Part shown: positions 45,257-53,740 of the stretch, piece after piece | How positions within the stretch are numbered: position 1 is the stretch's first letter | Layout: each line of letters begins with the position of its first letter | Assembly (NCBI RefSeq): GCF_023740735.1 | Contig: NZ_JAMRXH010000021.1 | Location: forward strand, 62,001 to 126,000 | Reading direction: 5' to 3' | Source of the DNA: Nocardia sp. CDC159 | GTDB lineage: Bacteria; Actinomycetota; Actinomycetes; Mycobacteriales; Mycobacteriaceae | Length of the DNA: 64,000 nucleotides | Notes under the pieces: generated by a model | What the model was told of the DNA's origin: nothing | Databases searched by the model: none | What the model saw: only the letters and a program-made list of their open reading frames with translations | Position numbers and translations under genes: made by a program

Positions 45257-46122
45257 CGGCGCACATCCTCGAGACGCAGGGCCGACACCAACCGGGCCGC
45301 GCGATCGGTCACCCGCAGCACGCCGGTCACCAGCGGGCGCAGCACGGTCGACTGCTCGGGAACCACCGGGTAGTGGCGGCCTTCGACGCGGGGGTAGAGC
45401 CCGTTGTGCCGCAGATCCGCGGCGAGTTCGGTCAGGCGCGAATCCAGTTGTGCCACCAGCTCGGCGTGGCTCACCGGGCGGCGGACGGTCAGGAAGAAGT
45501 TGTCGTAGAGGTCCTCCTTCTCCCGGGACACGCTCACCCCGGGCGCCCCGGCGGACTGCTGCAGCAGCGAGCGCCCGTCCGGGACCAGATGGTCGGCGAT
45601 GTGGTCGTGGGTCACCCCGTTGCGGGTGACCGCCTCGTCCAGCGCCGCGCACACCGGATCGCCCTGCCAGGGGAATCGACCGCGGAACAACCGGCGGATC
45701 GGCCGGTAGTCCGGGGCCCACGCCCCACTGAACGACGGATGCTGCAGGGCCATGCGCACCCGGGTGTGGGCGTGGTAGTGCTCGCGGGGAACCGTCGAGG
45801 AGTACAGCAGCATGGCGCTGTAGCCGTCGACGCAGGCGGCCAGGACGTCGAGTTCGCGCTCGTCCGGCACGCCGTCGGGATGCCGCCCGAGGATGTCGTG
45901 CATCGCCCGCCACAGCACGAACGAGATCTGATGACCCGCGATCCAGCGATACCAGAACAGCGGCTGCGCCTGGACCGGGCGGTCGCCGAGGATGTCGTAC
46001 TCCGGGAGATCGCGCTGTTCGGCGGCGTCGCGATCCAGCTCGGGGGAGGGCGCGTAGGGCTGGCCCGTGCGCGGCATGAACAGCAGCCGCGTCAGCAGCA
46101 CGGGAGGATGGTCGCTGCTCAC
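45253..46122 (-). CDS. Haem-dependent L-tyrosine 3-hydroxylase (LmbB2/Orf13 type)
   Basis: 289 residues from a GTG (V-S-S-D-H-P) with GGGGGAGGG just upstream and a 4-base overlap with the preceding gene. The sequence QPLFWYRWIAGHQISFVLWR, then REHYHAHTRVRMALQ, and a His-rich NGVTHDHIADHLV, matches the LmbB2/Orf13/SibU/TomI group of histidine-ligated haem aromatic oxygenases, distant relatives of tryptophan dioxygenase. It converts tyrosine to L-DOPA, the first step to the dihydropyrrole half. The assignment relies on size, His pattern and strict gene context. Confidence 0.82.
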   Translation of the reverse strand: MSSDHPPVLLTRLLFMPRTGQPYAPSPELDRDAAEQRDLPEYDILGDRPVQAQPLFWYRWIAGHQISFVLWRAMHDILGRHPDGVPDERELDVLAACVDGYSAMLLYSSTVPREHYHAHTRVRMALQHPSFSGAWAPDYRPIRRLFRGRFPWQGDPVCAALDEAVTRNGVTHDHIADHLVPDGRSLLQQSAGAPGVSVSREKEDLYDNFFLTVRRPVSHAELVAQLDSRLTELAADLRHNGLYPRVEGRHYPVVPEQSTVLRPLVTGVLRVTDRAARLVSALRLEDVRR

Positions 46123-46589
46123 GAGCCCTCCCCCGGGAAGTAGACGAATTCGAGTTCGAGCCCGTTGGGGTCCAGGACGTAGAGGCTCTGCATGCCGTCG
46201 TCGTCGGTCACGATGTCCGACGGTGGTTCGTCGCGGGCCCAGCGCAGCGCGGTCTGCTCGCGCGCCCGCAGCCACTGCTCCCGCAGTTGCACCAGGTGCT
46301 CGGGTCGGCGCACGGCGATGCCCACGTGCTGGAACTGGTAGTCGAGCGGATTCGGGCCGTCCTGGGTGTGTTCGGCCCGGTCGAAGACGTGGAACCGCAC
46401 GTCCCCCTTCCTCAGCTCGACCAGCTTCTGGATTCCGGGTAGTCGCGCGTGGGTGAGCGAGGAGAAGCGATCCAGTGACCACTCCACCGTGGTGCCGAGG
46501 AATGCCTCGTACCACTTGATCGTCGCGTCCACGTCATCGGTCTGAATGGCGAGGTGGTGAAACCTCGGCGCGATGTCAAGCCCGTCCAT
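46119..46589 (-). CDS. L-DOPA 2,3-extradiol dioxygenase (LmbB1/Orf12 type)
   Basis: 156 residues of the VOC fold: FHHLAIQTDDVDATIKWYEAFLG at the N-terminus (metal His in HHLAIQ) and QFQHVGIAVRR, then NGLELEFVYF with the metal Glu. LmbB1-like enzymes cleave DOPA between C2 and C3; the product cyclises to a dihydropyrrole. The ATG at 46589 follows GGAAGGG; an in-frame ATG at 46655 lacks such a site. It is the first gene of the long biosynthetic operon. Confidence 0.85.
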   Translation of the reverse strand: MDGLDIAPRFHHLAIQTDDVDATIKWYEAFLGTTVEWSLDRFSSLTHARLPGIQKLVELRKGDVRFHVFDRAEHTQDGPNPLDYQFQHVGIAVRRPEHLVQLREQWLRAREQTALRWARDEPPSDIVTDDDGMQSLYVLDPNGLELEFVYFPGEGS

Positions 46590-46726
46590 CGGATGCCCTT
46601 CCGTCGGAATGCGCTCGTCGACTTCATGGTCGGCGCGCGAGCACGACAGGGGCAATCAGAGGATGCTCGAGAAAGTCTCAAGTTGTTGTCAGACAGTCAT
46701 TGTCGCACCCGATACCGGCAACAAAA
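46590..46726 (-). promoter_or_regulatory. Probable promoter region of the main PBD operon
   Basis: 137 bp between the exporter operon's terminator and the first biosynthetic gene, the only sizeable gap upstream of eleven coupled genes. It contains GACAATGACTGTC-type interrupted symmetry around 46690-46705. No confident -35/-10 pair can be named. Confidence 0.5.
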
Positions 46727-46758
46727 GACGCCGCAACCACTTTCGTGATTGCGGCGTC
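46727..46758 (-). terminator. Intrinsic terminator after the MFS gene
   Basis: GACGCCGCAA (46727-46736) and TTGCGGCGTC (46749-46758) are perfect 10-bp arms. On the minus strand the hairpin is followed by TTTTGTTGCC. It isolates the MFS/VOC unit from the biosynthetic operon downstream. Confidence 0.88.
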
Positions 46759-46771
46759 GAAAAGCGGGTAT

Positions 46772-47965
46772 TCACACTCCCTTTCGGGCCTCCTGCGCGG
46801 GAATTTCGGCGGGCTCGCCGGGTCGGTCCCGAAGCCGCGGGGTGATATCGGGCAGCAGCGTGAGCAGTCCGCCCAGTGCCATTGCCGAGCCGATCCACAG
46901 CGGCGAGGCCAGGCCCAGTCCGGCGCTGATTCCCAATCCGCCCAGCCAGGGTCCGATGACCACGCCGATATTGATGGCCGAGCCGTTGACGGTATTGACC
47001 AGCGCACCCTCGTTGGATACCGACATCACCCGCGCGGCCATGGCCGGGTTGAGCGGCAATCCGATGAGGCCGAGCAGCACCGTCGCGACGATCGTGGGCG
47101 CCTTGTACTCCAGGGTGAGGGCGAACGCGGCGAAGATGAGTGCCACGGCGATCAGGCCGCCGATCAGGATGGGCAGCGTGTAGCGGTCGGCGAAGCGCCC
47201 GACGACCGCGTTGCCCACCACCGTGGCCACCCCGTACACCGCGAACAGCACCGGCACCGTCGACGCCGCGAAGTGGGTGCCGTCGGTGTAGATCGGTGAC
47301 AGATAGGTGAATCCGGCGATGACCGAGCCGATGACGAGGGCATTGGTGGCATACGCACCCCACAGCCGCGGGTTGCGGAACGCGCCGGTCTCCGCGCGCA
47401 GGTCGAGGGTCTGCGCGCCGCCGCCGGACGGAACGACCGCCACGACCGCGGCCACGCAGACCAGGGCCAGCGCGTCGACGATCCAGAAGCTGGCGCGCCA
47501 GCCCCAGTGCTGTTCGATGAACGTGGCGACCGGCAGGCCGACCACCTGGGCGACCATGATGCCGCCGTACAGCACCGACATCGCCCGCCCGCGCCGCTCG
47601 GCCCCGACCAGACGGATACACACCGCGGCGGCCACGCCGAAGAAGGCCGAGGCGGCCAGCGCGGTCAGGATGCGCGCCACCACGAGCACCCAGTAGTCAC
47701 GGGCCAGCGCACCGATCGTCTGGCCGACGACGAACACCGCCAGCAGCAGTATCAACGATCGCTTCTGCGCCACCCGCCACAGCCCGACGATCAGCAGCGG
47801 CCCACCCACGACCATGCCGAAGGCGAAGATCGACACCAGATAACCCACGGCGGCGATGGACACCCCGAGGTCACTGGAGATGCCGGGAATCAGCCCGGCG
47901 ACCATGATTTCGGTGGTGTTGAGGCAGAACACGCCCAGCCCCAGCACATAGACGGCGAAGGGCAT
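46772..47965 (-). CDS. MFS drug efflux transporter (DHA1 type)
   Basis: 397 residues with twelve predicted membrane helices. MPFAVYVLGLGVFCLNTTEIMVAGLIPGIS is the usual DHA1 first helix with its acidic residue, and GMVVGGPLLIVGLWRVAQKRSLI is the motif A loop. The VOC gene is just upstream (gap of 6 bases). It is the only exporter in the cluster and probably pumps out the PBD product. Control by the MarR protein encoded divergently is likely. Confidence 0.9.
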   Translation of the reverse strand: MPFAVYVLGLGVFCLNTTEIMVAGLIPGISSDLGVSIAAVGYLVSIFAFGMVVGGPLLIVGLWRVAQKRSLILLLAVFVVGQTIGALARDYWVLVVARILTALAASAFFGVAAAVCIRLVGAERRGRAMSVLYGGIMVAQVVGLPVATFIEQHWGWRASFWIVDALALVCVAAVVAVVPSGGGAQTLDLRAETGAFRNPRLWGAYATNALVIGSVIAGFTYLSPIYTDGTHFAASTVPVLFAVYGVATVVGNAVVGRFADRYTLPILIGGLIAVALIFAAFALTLEYKAPTIVATVLLGLIGLPLNPAMAARVMSVSNEGALVNTVNGSAINIGVVIGPWLGGLGISAGLGLASPLWIGSAMALGGLLTLLPDITPRLRDRPGEPAEIPAQEARKGV

Positions 47966-47971
47966 GCGGGC

Positions 47972-48742
47972 TCACCCGTCCGCGGGCCGGGCGAACGAAC
48001 TCCACCGATTGCCGAACCGATCGGTGAACTGCCCGATGATCAGTCCGTTGCCGTCGGGGAACGGGCCCATCACCCGCTGCCCGCCCGCGCGTTCGCAGCG
48101 CTCGAGCAGATCGGGGACGTCGGCGACGAGCAGTCCGGGGATGGCGTAATCGGTCGGTGTGGGACCGGCGGACAGATCGACCATCCCGCCGATGGGTTCG
48201 CTCGCACCCTCGACCAGGATGTTGTAGTAGGCCACCCCCTCGGCGGCCTCGTCGCGCTCGTAGCGCCAGCCGAAGGCCTGCTCGTAGAACTTGCGCGAGG
48301 CGGCGAAGTCGGTCGTGCCGATCTCGAACCAGGCCAGGGAGTTCGGCGTCGGCGGCTGTGGGCCGGGTGCCGAATTCCGCTGTGCCGCAGGCGCGAACAG
48401 GCCGATCCGATTGCCCTGAGCATCGGTGACGATCGCGTGCAGATCGCCCGCCGGTGTCCGTGCCGGTGGCTCGACGACCGTGGCGCCCAGCGCCTCCAGG
48501 CGCGGGATCGTCGCCGTGAGATCGTCGCAGATCACGCTGATGCACAACGCATCTCGTCCGCCACGGCGCAGCGCACCCGTGGCGACGGCGGCATCGGGCG
48601 CGGTGATGGTGTGGTACTCGGAATCGAAAGCGGTGAACCGCCAATCGAAAAGGCTTCGATAGAACTGTTCGGCGAGTTCCGGCTCGGCGGTGGTGATTTC
48701 GAACCACCCCACGGTATTCGGTCGAAAGACCGCGGTGCTCAT
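47972..48742 (-). CDS. Two-domain VOC protein, candidate drug-binding resistance factor
   Basis: 256 residues from ATG with GGGAGGGAG upstream. The first VOC module opens NTVGWFEITTAEPELAEQFY and the second (about residue 130) NSLAWFEIGTTDFAASRKFY. The architecture is the same as at 4691-5527. It is first in a bicistronic unit with the MFS exporter and is read divergently from a MarR gene through a perfect palindrome. The fold includes bleomycin-binding proteins, so sequestration of the PBD is a reasonable hypothesis. Confidence 0.85.
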   Translation of the reverse strand: MSTAVFRPNTVGWFEITTAEPELAEQFYRSLFDWRFTAFDSEYHTITAPDAAVATGALRRGGRDALCISVICDDLTATIPRLEALGATVVEPPARTPAGDLHAIVTDAQGNRIGLFAPAAQRNSAPGPQPPTPNSLAWFEIGTTDFAASRKFYEQAFGWRYERDEAAEGVAYYNILVEGASEPIGGMVDLSAGPTPTDYAIPGLLVADVPDLLERCERAGGQRVMGPFPDGNGLIIGQFTDRFGNRWSSFARPADG

Positions 48743-48799
48743 GACCACTCCCTCCCGTGTGGGTTACGAGTTGGTGTAGCGCGACCCACCCTAGACTAG

Positions 48800-48813
48800 T
48801 TTCCAATTGGAAA
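48800..48813. promoter_or_regulatory. Perfect 14-bp palindrome, candidate MarR operator
   Basis: TTTCCAATTGGAAA lies in the 96-bp divergent gap between the VOC/MFS unit and the MarR gene, 26 bases before the MarR start. It is the only AT-rich part of the gap. Binding here would cover both promoters. Confidence 0.85.
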
Positions 48814-48838
48814 TCAAGCGACGGGTGAGGAGTACCCA

Positions 48839-49264
48839 GTGTCCTTCGGGGATAACGACATCGAGAACGCACTGGCCTACCTGACCTGCGTCCTGGTGGC
48901 GCGGCGCACCCGCACCACACCCGAGCGGGTGACCTGGCAGCAGTACGACGTGCTCGAAATGCTGCGCCTGCACGGCCCGATGACCCCGTCGGCGCTGAGC
49001 GAATCGCTGCGGGTGTCGCGCCCGACAATGTCCAAGGCGCTGCGCGTGCTCAAGGATCGGCACCTGGTCGAGCAGGCCGCACTCGGCGCCGATCGGCGCG
49101 AGCAGACCACCTCGCTCACCGCGGCGGGTCGCGAATTCCTCGACCGCGCGGCGCAATGCAGGCGCGACAACGCCGATATCGCCGCGTCCGTGCTCAGTCC
49201 GGCCGAACGGCGCGTCTTCGCCGAACTGTGTGCCCGGGTGGCCGCCGCGCTGGGCTCGGATTGA
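48839..49264 (+). CDS. MarR-family regulator of the resistance unit
   Basis: 141 residues from a GTG six bases after GAGGAG. The winged helix: QQYDVLEMLRLHGPMTPSAL, SLRVSRPTMSKALRVLKDRH (recognition) and a wing with DRREQTTSLT. In the middle of the cluster, divergent from VOC/MFS, it probably represses export until product accumulates. The PBD or an intermediate may be its ligand (inference). Confidence 0.88.
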   Translation: MSFGDNDIENALAYLTCVLVARRTRTTPERVTWQQYDVLEMLRLHGPMTPSALSESLRVSRPTMSKALRVLKDRHLVEQAALGADRREQTTSLTAAGREFLDRAAQCRRDNADIAASVLSPAERRVFAELCARVAAALGSD

Positions 49265-49375
49265 CGAGGTTCTGACACTATTTTGAAGATCTTTTGAATG
49301 TGCCCGCCACTCGGGCGCGGTTATGTTCGACGCAGGGGGAATGGCCGAAAGCCTTTGCGCCGAAAGGAGTTTTCC
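49265..49375 (+). promoter_or_regulatory. Probable promoter region of the right-hand PBD operon
   Basis: 111 bp between the MarR stop and the oxidase start. The first half is AT-rich for this genome (ACTATTTTGAAGATC followed by TTTTGAAT), and TATGTT lies further on. AAAGGAG (49363-49369) serves the GTG at 49376. Promoter elements are guesses; read-through from the MarR gene is possible as well. Confidence 0.45.
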
Positions 49376-50818
49376 GTGTCCGCGATCGTGGGATTCGATC
49401 CGATCGCCCGCGCCTGGGTGAAAGACCCGGGGCCGGGGACGAATTCGTCGTTCGCCGCCGCACCCGCGCTGGCGGGCGAACTCCTGGTGGACGCGGCGGC
49501 GCGGCGGGCGGTCGCCACCGACCTGGGCAATATCACCGTCCGTGAGCCGGGCGCGGTGCTGCGGCCCCGCTCGGCGCAGGACATCGCCGCGATGATCCGC
49601 TTCTGCCGCACCTACGGCATCCCCGTGTCGACCCGCGGGCAGGCGCACACCACCCTCGGCCAGGGCCTCAGCGACGGGCTGGTCATCGAGAACCGGTATC
49701 TGAACCGCATTCACTCCCTCGGCCCGGACGTCGCCGAGGTCGACGCCGGAATTCACTGGAAGGATCTGGTAACCGCCGCATTCGAGCATTCGCCGCGGCT
49801 GACCCCGCCCGCGATCACCGGCTACACCTCGCTGACCGTGGGCGGCACGCTGTCGGTGGGCGGGCTCGGCGGCCTGGTGGGCGCGCTGCGCACCGGACTG
49901 CAGATCGATCACGTCCGCGAACTCGAGGTGGTCACCGGCACGGGAGAGATCGAGCGCTGCTCGCCGGAGCACCGGCGCGACCTGTTCGAGGCCGTGCTCG
50001 GCGGGCTCGGCCAGTTCGGCGTGATCACCAAGGCGGTCGTCGAACTCACGCCCGCGCGCGAACGTGCCCGCACCTACGTGCTGGAGTACACCGACAATGC
50101 CGCGTTCTTCCGCGATCTGCGCACGCTCATCGAGCGCCCGGCCATCGATCACGTCTACTGCGAGCTGTACGCGCCGCAATCGGAACCGACACACAAGCTC
50201 TACGCGACGGTCTTCTACGATCCGGCCACCCCGCCCGACGATGCGGTGGCCACCGCCGGGCTGAGCACCGAACCCGCCGTCGACGACACCACCTATCTGC
50301 ACTACGTCTTCTCGATCGATCGGCTGGTCGACGGCATGCGCGAGACGGTGAACTGGGACCGGCTGCTCAAGCCGTGGTACGACGTGTGGCTGTCCGGATC
50401 GGTGGTCGAGGACTATGTGGCCGAGGTCCAATCCTCGCTCACCGCACGCGATATCGGGCCGTTCGGCATCAGCCTGCTGTATCCGCAGCGGCGCAGCCGC
50501 ATCACCCGGCCGCTGCCGCCGCTGCCCGAGCCGGACGGCTCCGACTGGGTGTTCGTCCTGGACATCAACACCGTCTCCGAAACCGCCGATGCCGACCCGG
50601 CCTTCGTCGAGGAGATGCTCGACCGCAACGACCGCCTGCTCACCCAGGCCCGCAAGCAGTACGGGGCGGTGCTGTATCCGATCGGGTCGCTGCGCATGAC
50701 CGGTGCGGACTGGCGCGCCCACTTCGGCGACCGATGGTCCGCGCTGTGCGAGGCGAAGAAGCGCTACGACCCCGGCGCGATTCTCACCCCCGGCCCCGGC
50801 ATCTTCGACGACGAGTAA
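49376..50818 (+). CDS. Covalent-FAD oxidase, cytokinin-dehydrogenase/BBE-like
   Basis: 480 residues from a GTG with AAAGGAG six bases before it. The FAD_binding_4 (PCMH) domain contains STRGQAHTTLGQG, where the His matches the residue that carries FAD in cytokinin dehydrogenases, and ITGYTSLTVGGTLSVGGLGG. The C-terminal half resembles the cytokinin-binding domain; PDGSDWVFVLDINTVSE and KKRYDPGAILTPG close it. No signal peptide is seen. Equivalent FAD oxidases occur in other PBD clusters (SibW, anthramycin ORF7 as I recall), where oxidation of the ring amine to the reactive imine or of the pyrroline has been discussed. It opens the right-hand operon. Confidence 0.85.
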   Translation: MSAIVGFDPIARAWVKDPGPGTNSSFAAAPALAGELLVDAAARRAVATDLGNITVREPGAVLRPRSAQDIAAMIRFCRTYGIPVSTRGQAHTTLGQGLSDGLVIENRYLNRIHSLGPDVAEVDAGIHWKDLVTAAFEHSPRLTPPAITGYTSLTVGGTLSVGGLGGLVGALRTGLQIDHVRELEVVTGTGEIERCSPEHRRDLFEAVLGGLGQFGVITKAVVELTPARERARTYVLEYTDNAAFFRDLRTLIERPAIDHVYCELYAPQSEPTHKLYATVFYDPATPPDDAVATAGLSTEPAVDDTTYLHYVFSIDRLVDGMRETVNWDRLLKPWYDVWLSGSVVEDYVAEVQSSLTARDIGPFGISLLYPQRRSRITRPLPPLPEPDGSDWVFVLDINTVSETADADPAFVEEMLDRNDRLLTQARKQYGAVLYPIGSLRMTGADWRAHFGDRWSALCEAKKRYDPGAILTPGPGIFDDE

Positions 50819-50830
50819 GGGAGTAGTCGC

Positions 50831-52630
50831 ATGCTGCCCTCCAAACCCGAGCTGACCGGCACCATCGGCGCGGTGGCCAGCACCCACTGGCTCGCCTCGG
50901 CCGCGGGCATGAGAATGCTGGCCCGCGGCGGCAACGCCTTCGACGCCGCGGTCGCCGCGGGATTCGTTCTGCAGGTGGTGGAACCGCATTTCAACGGCCC
51001 GGGCGGCGATGTCTCGATCGTGGCGCGCCGAGCCCGGCGCGACGATGTGCAGGCGATCTGCGGGCAGGGCCCGATGCCCCGCGCGGCCGATATCGCGGCG
51101 TTCACCGATCTCGGACTGCGCGGCATCCCCGGCTCCGGTCTGCTGCCCGCCTGCGTTCCGGGCGCCTTCGGCGGCTGGATGCGGCTGCTCGCCGAATTCG
51201 GGACCCTGTCGCTGGCCGAGGTGCTGGAGCCGGCGATCGGCTACGCCGACAACGGCTTTCCGCTGCTTCCCGAGACCGCCCGCGCCATCGAGGTGCTCGC
51301 CCCGCTGTTCCGCGAGGAGTGGCACGGATCGGCCCGGACCTATCTGACCGGCGGCGTCGCCCCGGCCGCGGGCAGCCGGTTCCGCAATCCGGCGCTCGCC
51401 CATACCTATCAGCGTTTGATCAAGACGGCCGAATCCGCCTCGGCCGATCGCGAGGCGCAGATCCAGGCCGCACACGACGCCTTCTACCGAGGCTTCGTCG
51501 CCGAGGAGATCGCCGAATTCCTCGCCTCCGGGCCGATGCTGGACGCGACCGGCAGGCGACATCGCGCGCTGCTGACCGCCGACGATCTGGCCGCGTGGGA
51601 ACCGACCGTCGAGACCGCGCCGAGCCTGCACTACGGGCCGTATCAGGTCTTCAAGCCGGGGCCGTGGTCGCAGGGGCCGGTCTTCCTGCAGCAACTCGCG
51701 CTGCTGGCGGGCTTCGACCTCGCCGCCATGGGGCCGGGCAGCGCCGACTATGTGCACACCGTGGTCGAATGCACCAAGCTCGCGATGGCCGACCGCGAGG
51801 CATGGTACGGCGATCCGACGTTCAGCGAGGTGCCGCTGGCGGGGCTGCTCGACGCGGACTACACCCGGGCCCGGCGGGCGCTGGTCGGGGCGCGGGCCGC
51901 GCTGACGCTGCGGCCCGGTGAACCCGGCGGGCGCGCCTCCTTCATCCCCGAACTGCCCACCATCGACTATCCGGACGCGGGCAGCGAGTGGATGTCCCAG
52001 CTGCGCAACGGACTTCCGACCATTCTCGCGGCCACCACGGCCAAGGCCGATACCTGCACAGTCACCGTCGTCGACCGGCACGGGAACATGGTGGCGGCCA
52101 CCCCCAGCGGCGGCTGGCTGAAGAGTTCACCGGCCATCGGCGAGCTCGGCTTCGCACTGGGCACCCGTGGCCAATCCATGTATCTGCTGGAGGGACACCC
52201 GAATTCACTGGCGCCGGGCAAGCGGCCACGGACCACCCTGAGTCCGAGCGTGGTGCTGCGGGACGGCAAGCCGTTCGTGGCGTTCGGCACCCCGGGCGGC
52301 GATCGGCAGGACCAGTGGACCCTGCAGTTCTTCCTCAATGTCGCCGAATTCGGCCTGGACTTCCAGCGCGCCACCGAGACCACCGCCTTCCACACCGACC
52401 AGGTACCGGCGTCGTTCACCCCGCACGCCTTCCGGCCCGGGGTGCTGGTGGCGGAGGAGACCTGCGATCCCCGCACGGTCGCCGAACTCGAAAAGCGCGG
52501 CCACGAGGTCGAACTCGTGCCCGCCTACTCGCTGGGCCGGATCTGCGCGACCGGGTTCACCGACGACGGGGAGTTCGTGCGGGCGGCGGCGAGCCCCCGC
52601 GGCAGGCACGCCTACGCGGTGTGCGAATGA
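50831..52630 (+). CDS. Gamma-glutamyltransferase-like C-C cleaving enzyme (LmbA/TomL type)
   Basis: 599 residues. The Ntn-hydrolase is recognisable from GGNAFDAAVAAGFVLQVVEP and FNGPGGDVS, and a later GGWLKSSPAIGELGFALG. The processing-site nucleophile Thr lies in KADTCTVTVVDRHGN near residue 407, where usual enzymes have T-T-H. There is no signal peptide, although most GGTs are exported, so it works in the cytosol. In lincomycin, hormaomycin and PBD pathways, LmbA homologues remove a two-carbon oxalyl unit from the dihydropyrrole intermediate by C-C hydrolysis. Confidence 0.88.
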   Translation: MLPSKPELTGTIGAVASTHWLASAAGMRMLARGGNAFDAAVAAGFVLQVVEPHFNGPGGDVSIVARRARRDDVQAICGQGPMPRAADIAAFTDLGLRGIPGSGLLPACVPGAFGGWMRLLAEFGTLSLAEVLEPAIGYADNGFPLLPETARAIEVLAPLFREEWHGSARTYLTGGVAPAAGSRFRNPALAHTYQRLIKTAESASADREAQIQAAHDAFYRGFVAEEIAEFLASGPMLDATGRRHRALLTADDLAAWEPTVETAPSLHYGPYQVFKPGPWSQGPVFLQQLALLAGFDLAAMGPGSADYVHTVVECTKLAMADREAWYGDPTFSEVPLAGLLDADYTRARRALVGARAALTLRPGEPGGRASFIPELPTIDYPDAGSEWMSQLRNGLPTILAATTAKADTCTVTVVDRHGNMVAATPSGGWLKSSPAIGELGFALGTRGQSMYLLEGHPNSLAPGKRPRTTLSPSVVLRDGKPFVAFGTPGGDRQDQWTLQFFLNVAEFGLDFQRATETTAFHTDQVPASFTPHAFRPGVLVAEETCDPRTVAELEKRGHEVELVPAYSLGRICATGFTDDGEFVRAAASPRGRHAYAVCE

Positions 52631-52669
52631 CACCGGACGACAACGGCTCCGGAAAGGATTCGAGAATTC

Positions 52670-53740
52670 ATGACGACGCTCACCACCACCACCGGTCCGG
52701 AAATCATCGAACTGACCGATGAGCGGCAGCGCCGCGAATGGCAGGCGTTCACGCTGTCGGACCTGCCCGAGATGATCAGCTCGATGCACGTCTGCCACGC
52801 CGTGCGGGCGCTGGCCGATACGCCGCTGCTGCAGCGGCTGCGGTCGGGGCCACGCCGACCGGCCGACGGTCTGCTCGACGGGCTCGACCCCGGCATCGGG
52901 CCCGGCTTCCTGAGTTACCTGGTGCACCGGGGCATTCTGGAGATCCGCGAGGGGGAGTACTTCCTCACCCGGCTCGGCGAATTCCTCACCACCGACGTCT
53001 CACTGGCCCGCCTCGGGGTCTATGTCGACGCCTACGGCGCGGTCACCAGCCGGATCGGCGATCTGCTCACCGGCAGGGCCGTGTACGGCAAGGACGTGAT
53101 CCGCGACGGCGCGAAACTCGGCGCCCACTGCGACACCCTGTTCTCCTTCTTCCACTCCCCGGTGGTGCTGCGAGCCATGCAGGGCCGCGGTGTCCGGCGC
53201 ATTCTCGACATCGGTTGTGGCGGTGGGCAATTGGTGATCGACGCCTGTGTGCGCGATCCCTCGCTCACCGGTATCGGCCTGGACATCAGTCCCGAGGCCA
53301 TCGAGGTGGCGGGCGAACACGCCCGCAGGGCCGGGGTGGCCGACCGGGTGCAATTCGTCGTCGGCGATGCCTTCGCCCCCGAGACCTGGCCGGAGGTCTG
53401 CCGCGACGCCGACGGGTTGTGCATGATGAGCGCGTTGCACGAGCACTTCCGCAATGGCGAGCAGGCCGTCGTGGATCTGCTGGACGAGATCGCCGCGCGC
53501 TTCCCGCAGCTGAGGATCCTGCTGATCGGCGAGCCCGAGATCCGCTACGACCACCGCGAGAACGACGACGACTTCTTCCTGATCCACGTGCTGACCGGAC
53601 AGGGCCTGCCGCGCGAGCGCACGGCCTGGTTCGAGGTGTTCGACAAGTCCGCCCTGACGCTGCGCCGGGTGTACACGCGCCCGGGGGCGGGGCCGCGCAT
53701 GTGCTTCTACGATCTGGCGGCCGGGGGAGGTCCGTCGTGA
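52670..53740 (+). CDS. SAM C-methyltransferase for the dihydropyrrole side chain (LmbW/Orf5 type)
   Basis: 356 residues from ATG after GGAAAGGATT. An N-terminal helical domain (about 20-130) precedes a Rossmann fold with ILDIGCGGGQLVIDACVRDP (about 182) and IGLDISPEAIEVAGEHARR. LmbW-like enzymes add a methyl group to the unsaturated side chain before further processing, extending it to the three-carbon chain of anthramycin and lincomycin. Its stop overlaps the P450 start (GTGA). Confidence 0.82.
   Translation: MTTLTTTTGPEIIELTDERQRREWQAFTLSDLPEMISSMHVCHAVRALADTPLLQRLRSGPRRPADGLLDGLDPGIGPGFLSYLVHRGILEIREGEYFLTRLGEFLTTDVSLARLGVYVDAYGAVTSRIGDLLTGRAVYGKDVIRDGAKLGAHCDTLFSFFHSPVVLRAMQGRGVRRILDIGCGGGQLVIDACVRDPSLTGIGLDISPEAIEVAGEHARRAGVADRVQFVVGDAFAPETWPEVCRDADGLCMMSALHEHFRNGEQAVVDLLDEIAARFPQLRILLIGEPEIRYDHRENDDDFFLIHVLTGQGLPRERTAWFEVFDKSALTLRRVYTRPGAGPRMCFYDLAAGGGPS

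Noticed and set aside
50831..52630. Glutathione-metabolising gamma-glutamyltransferase
   Set aside because: It lacks a signal peptide, has altered residues at the nucleophile and is embedded between PBD genes.
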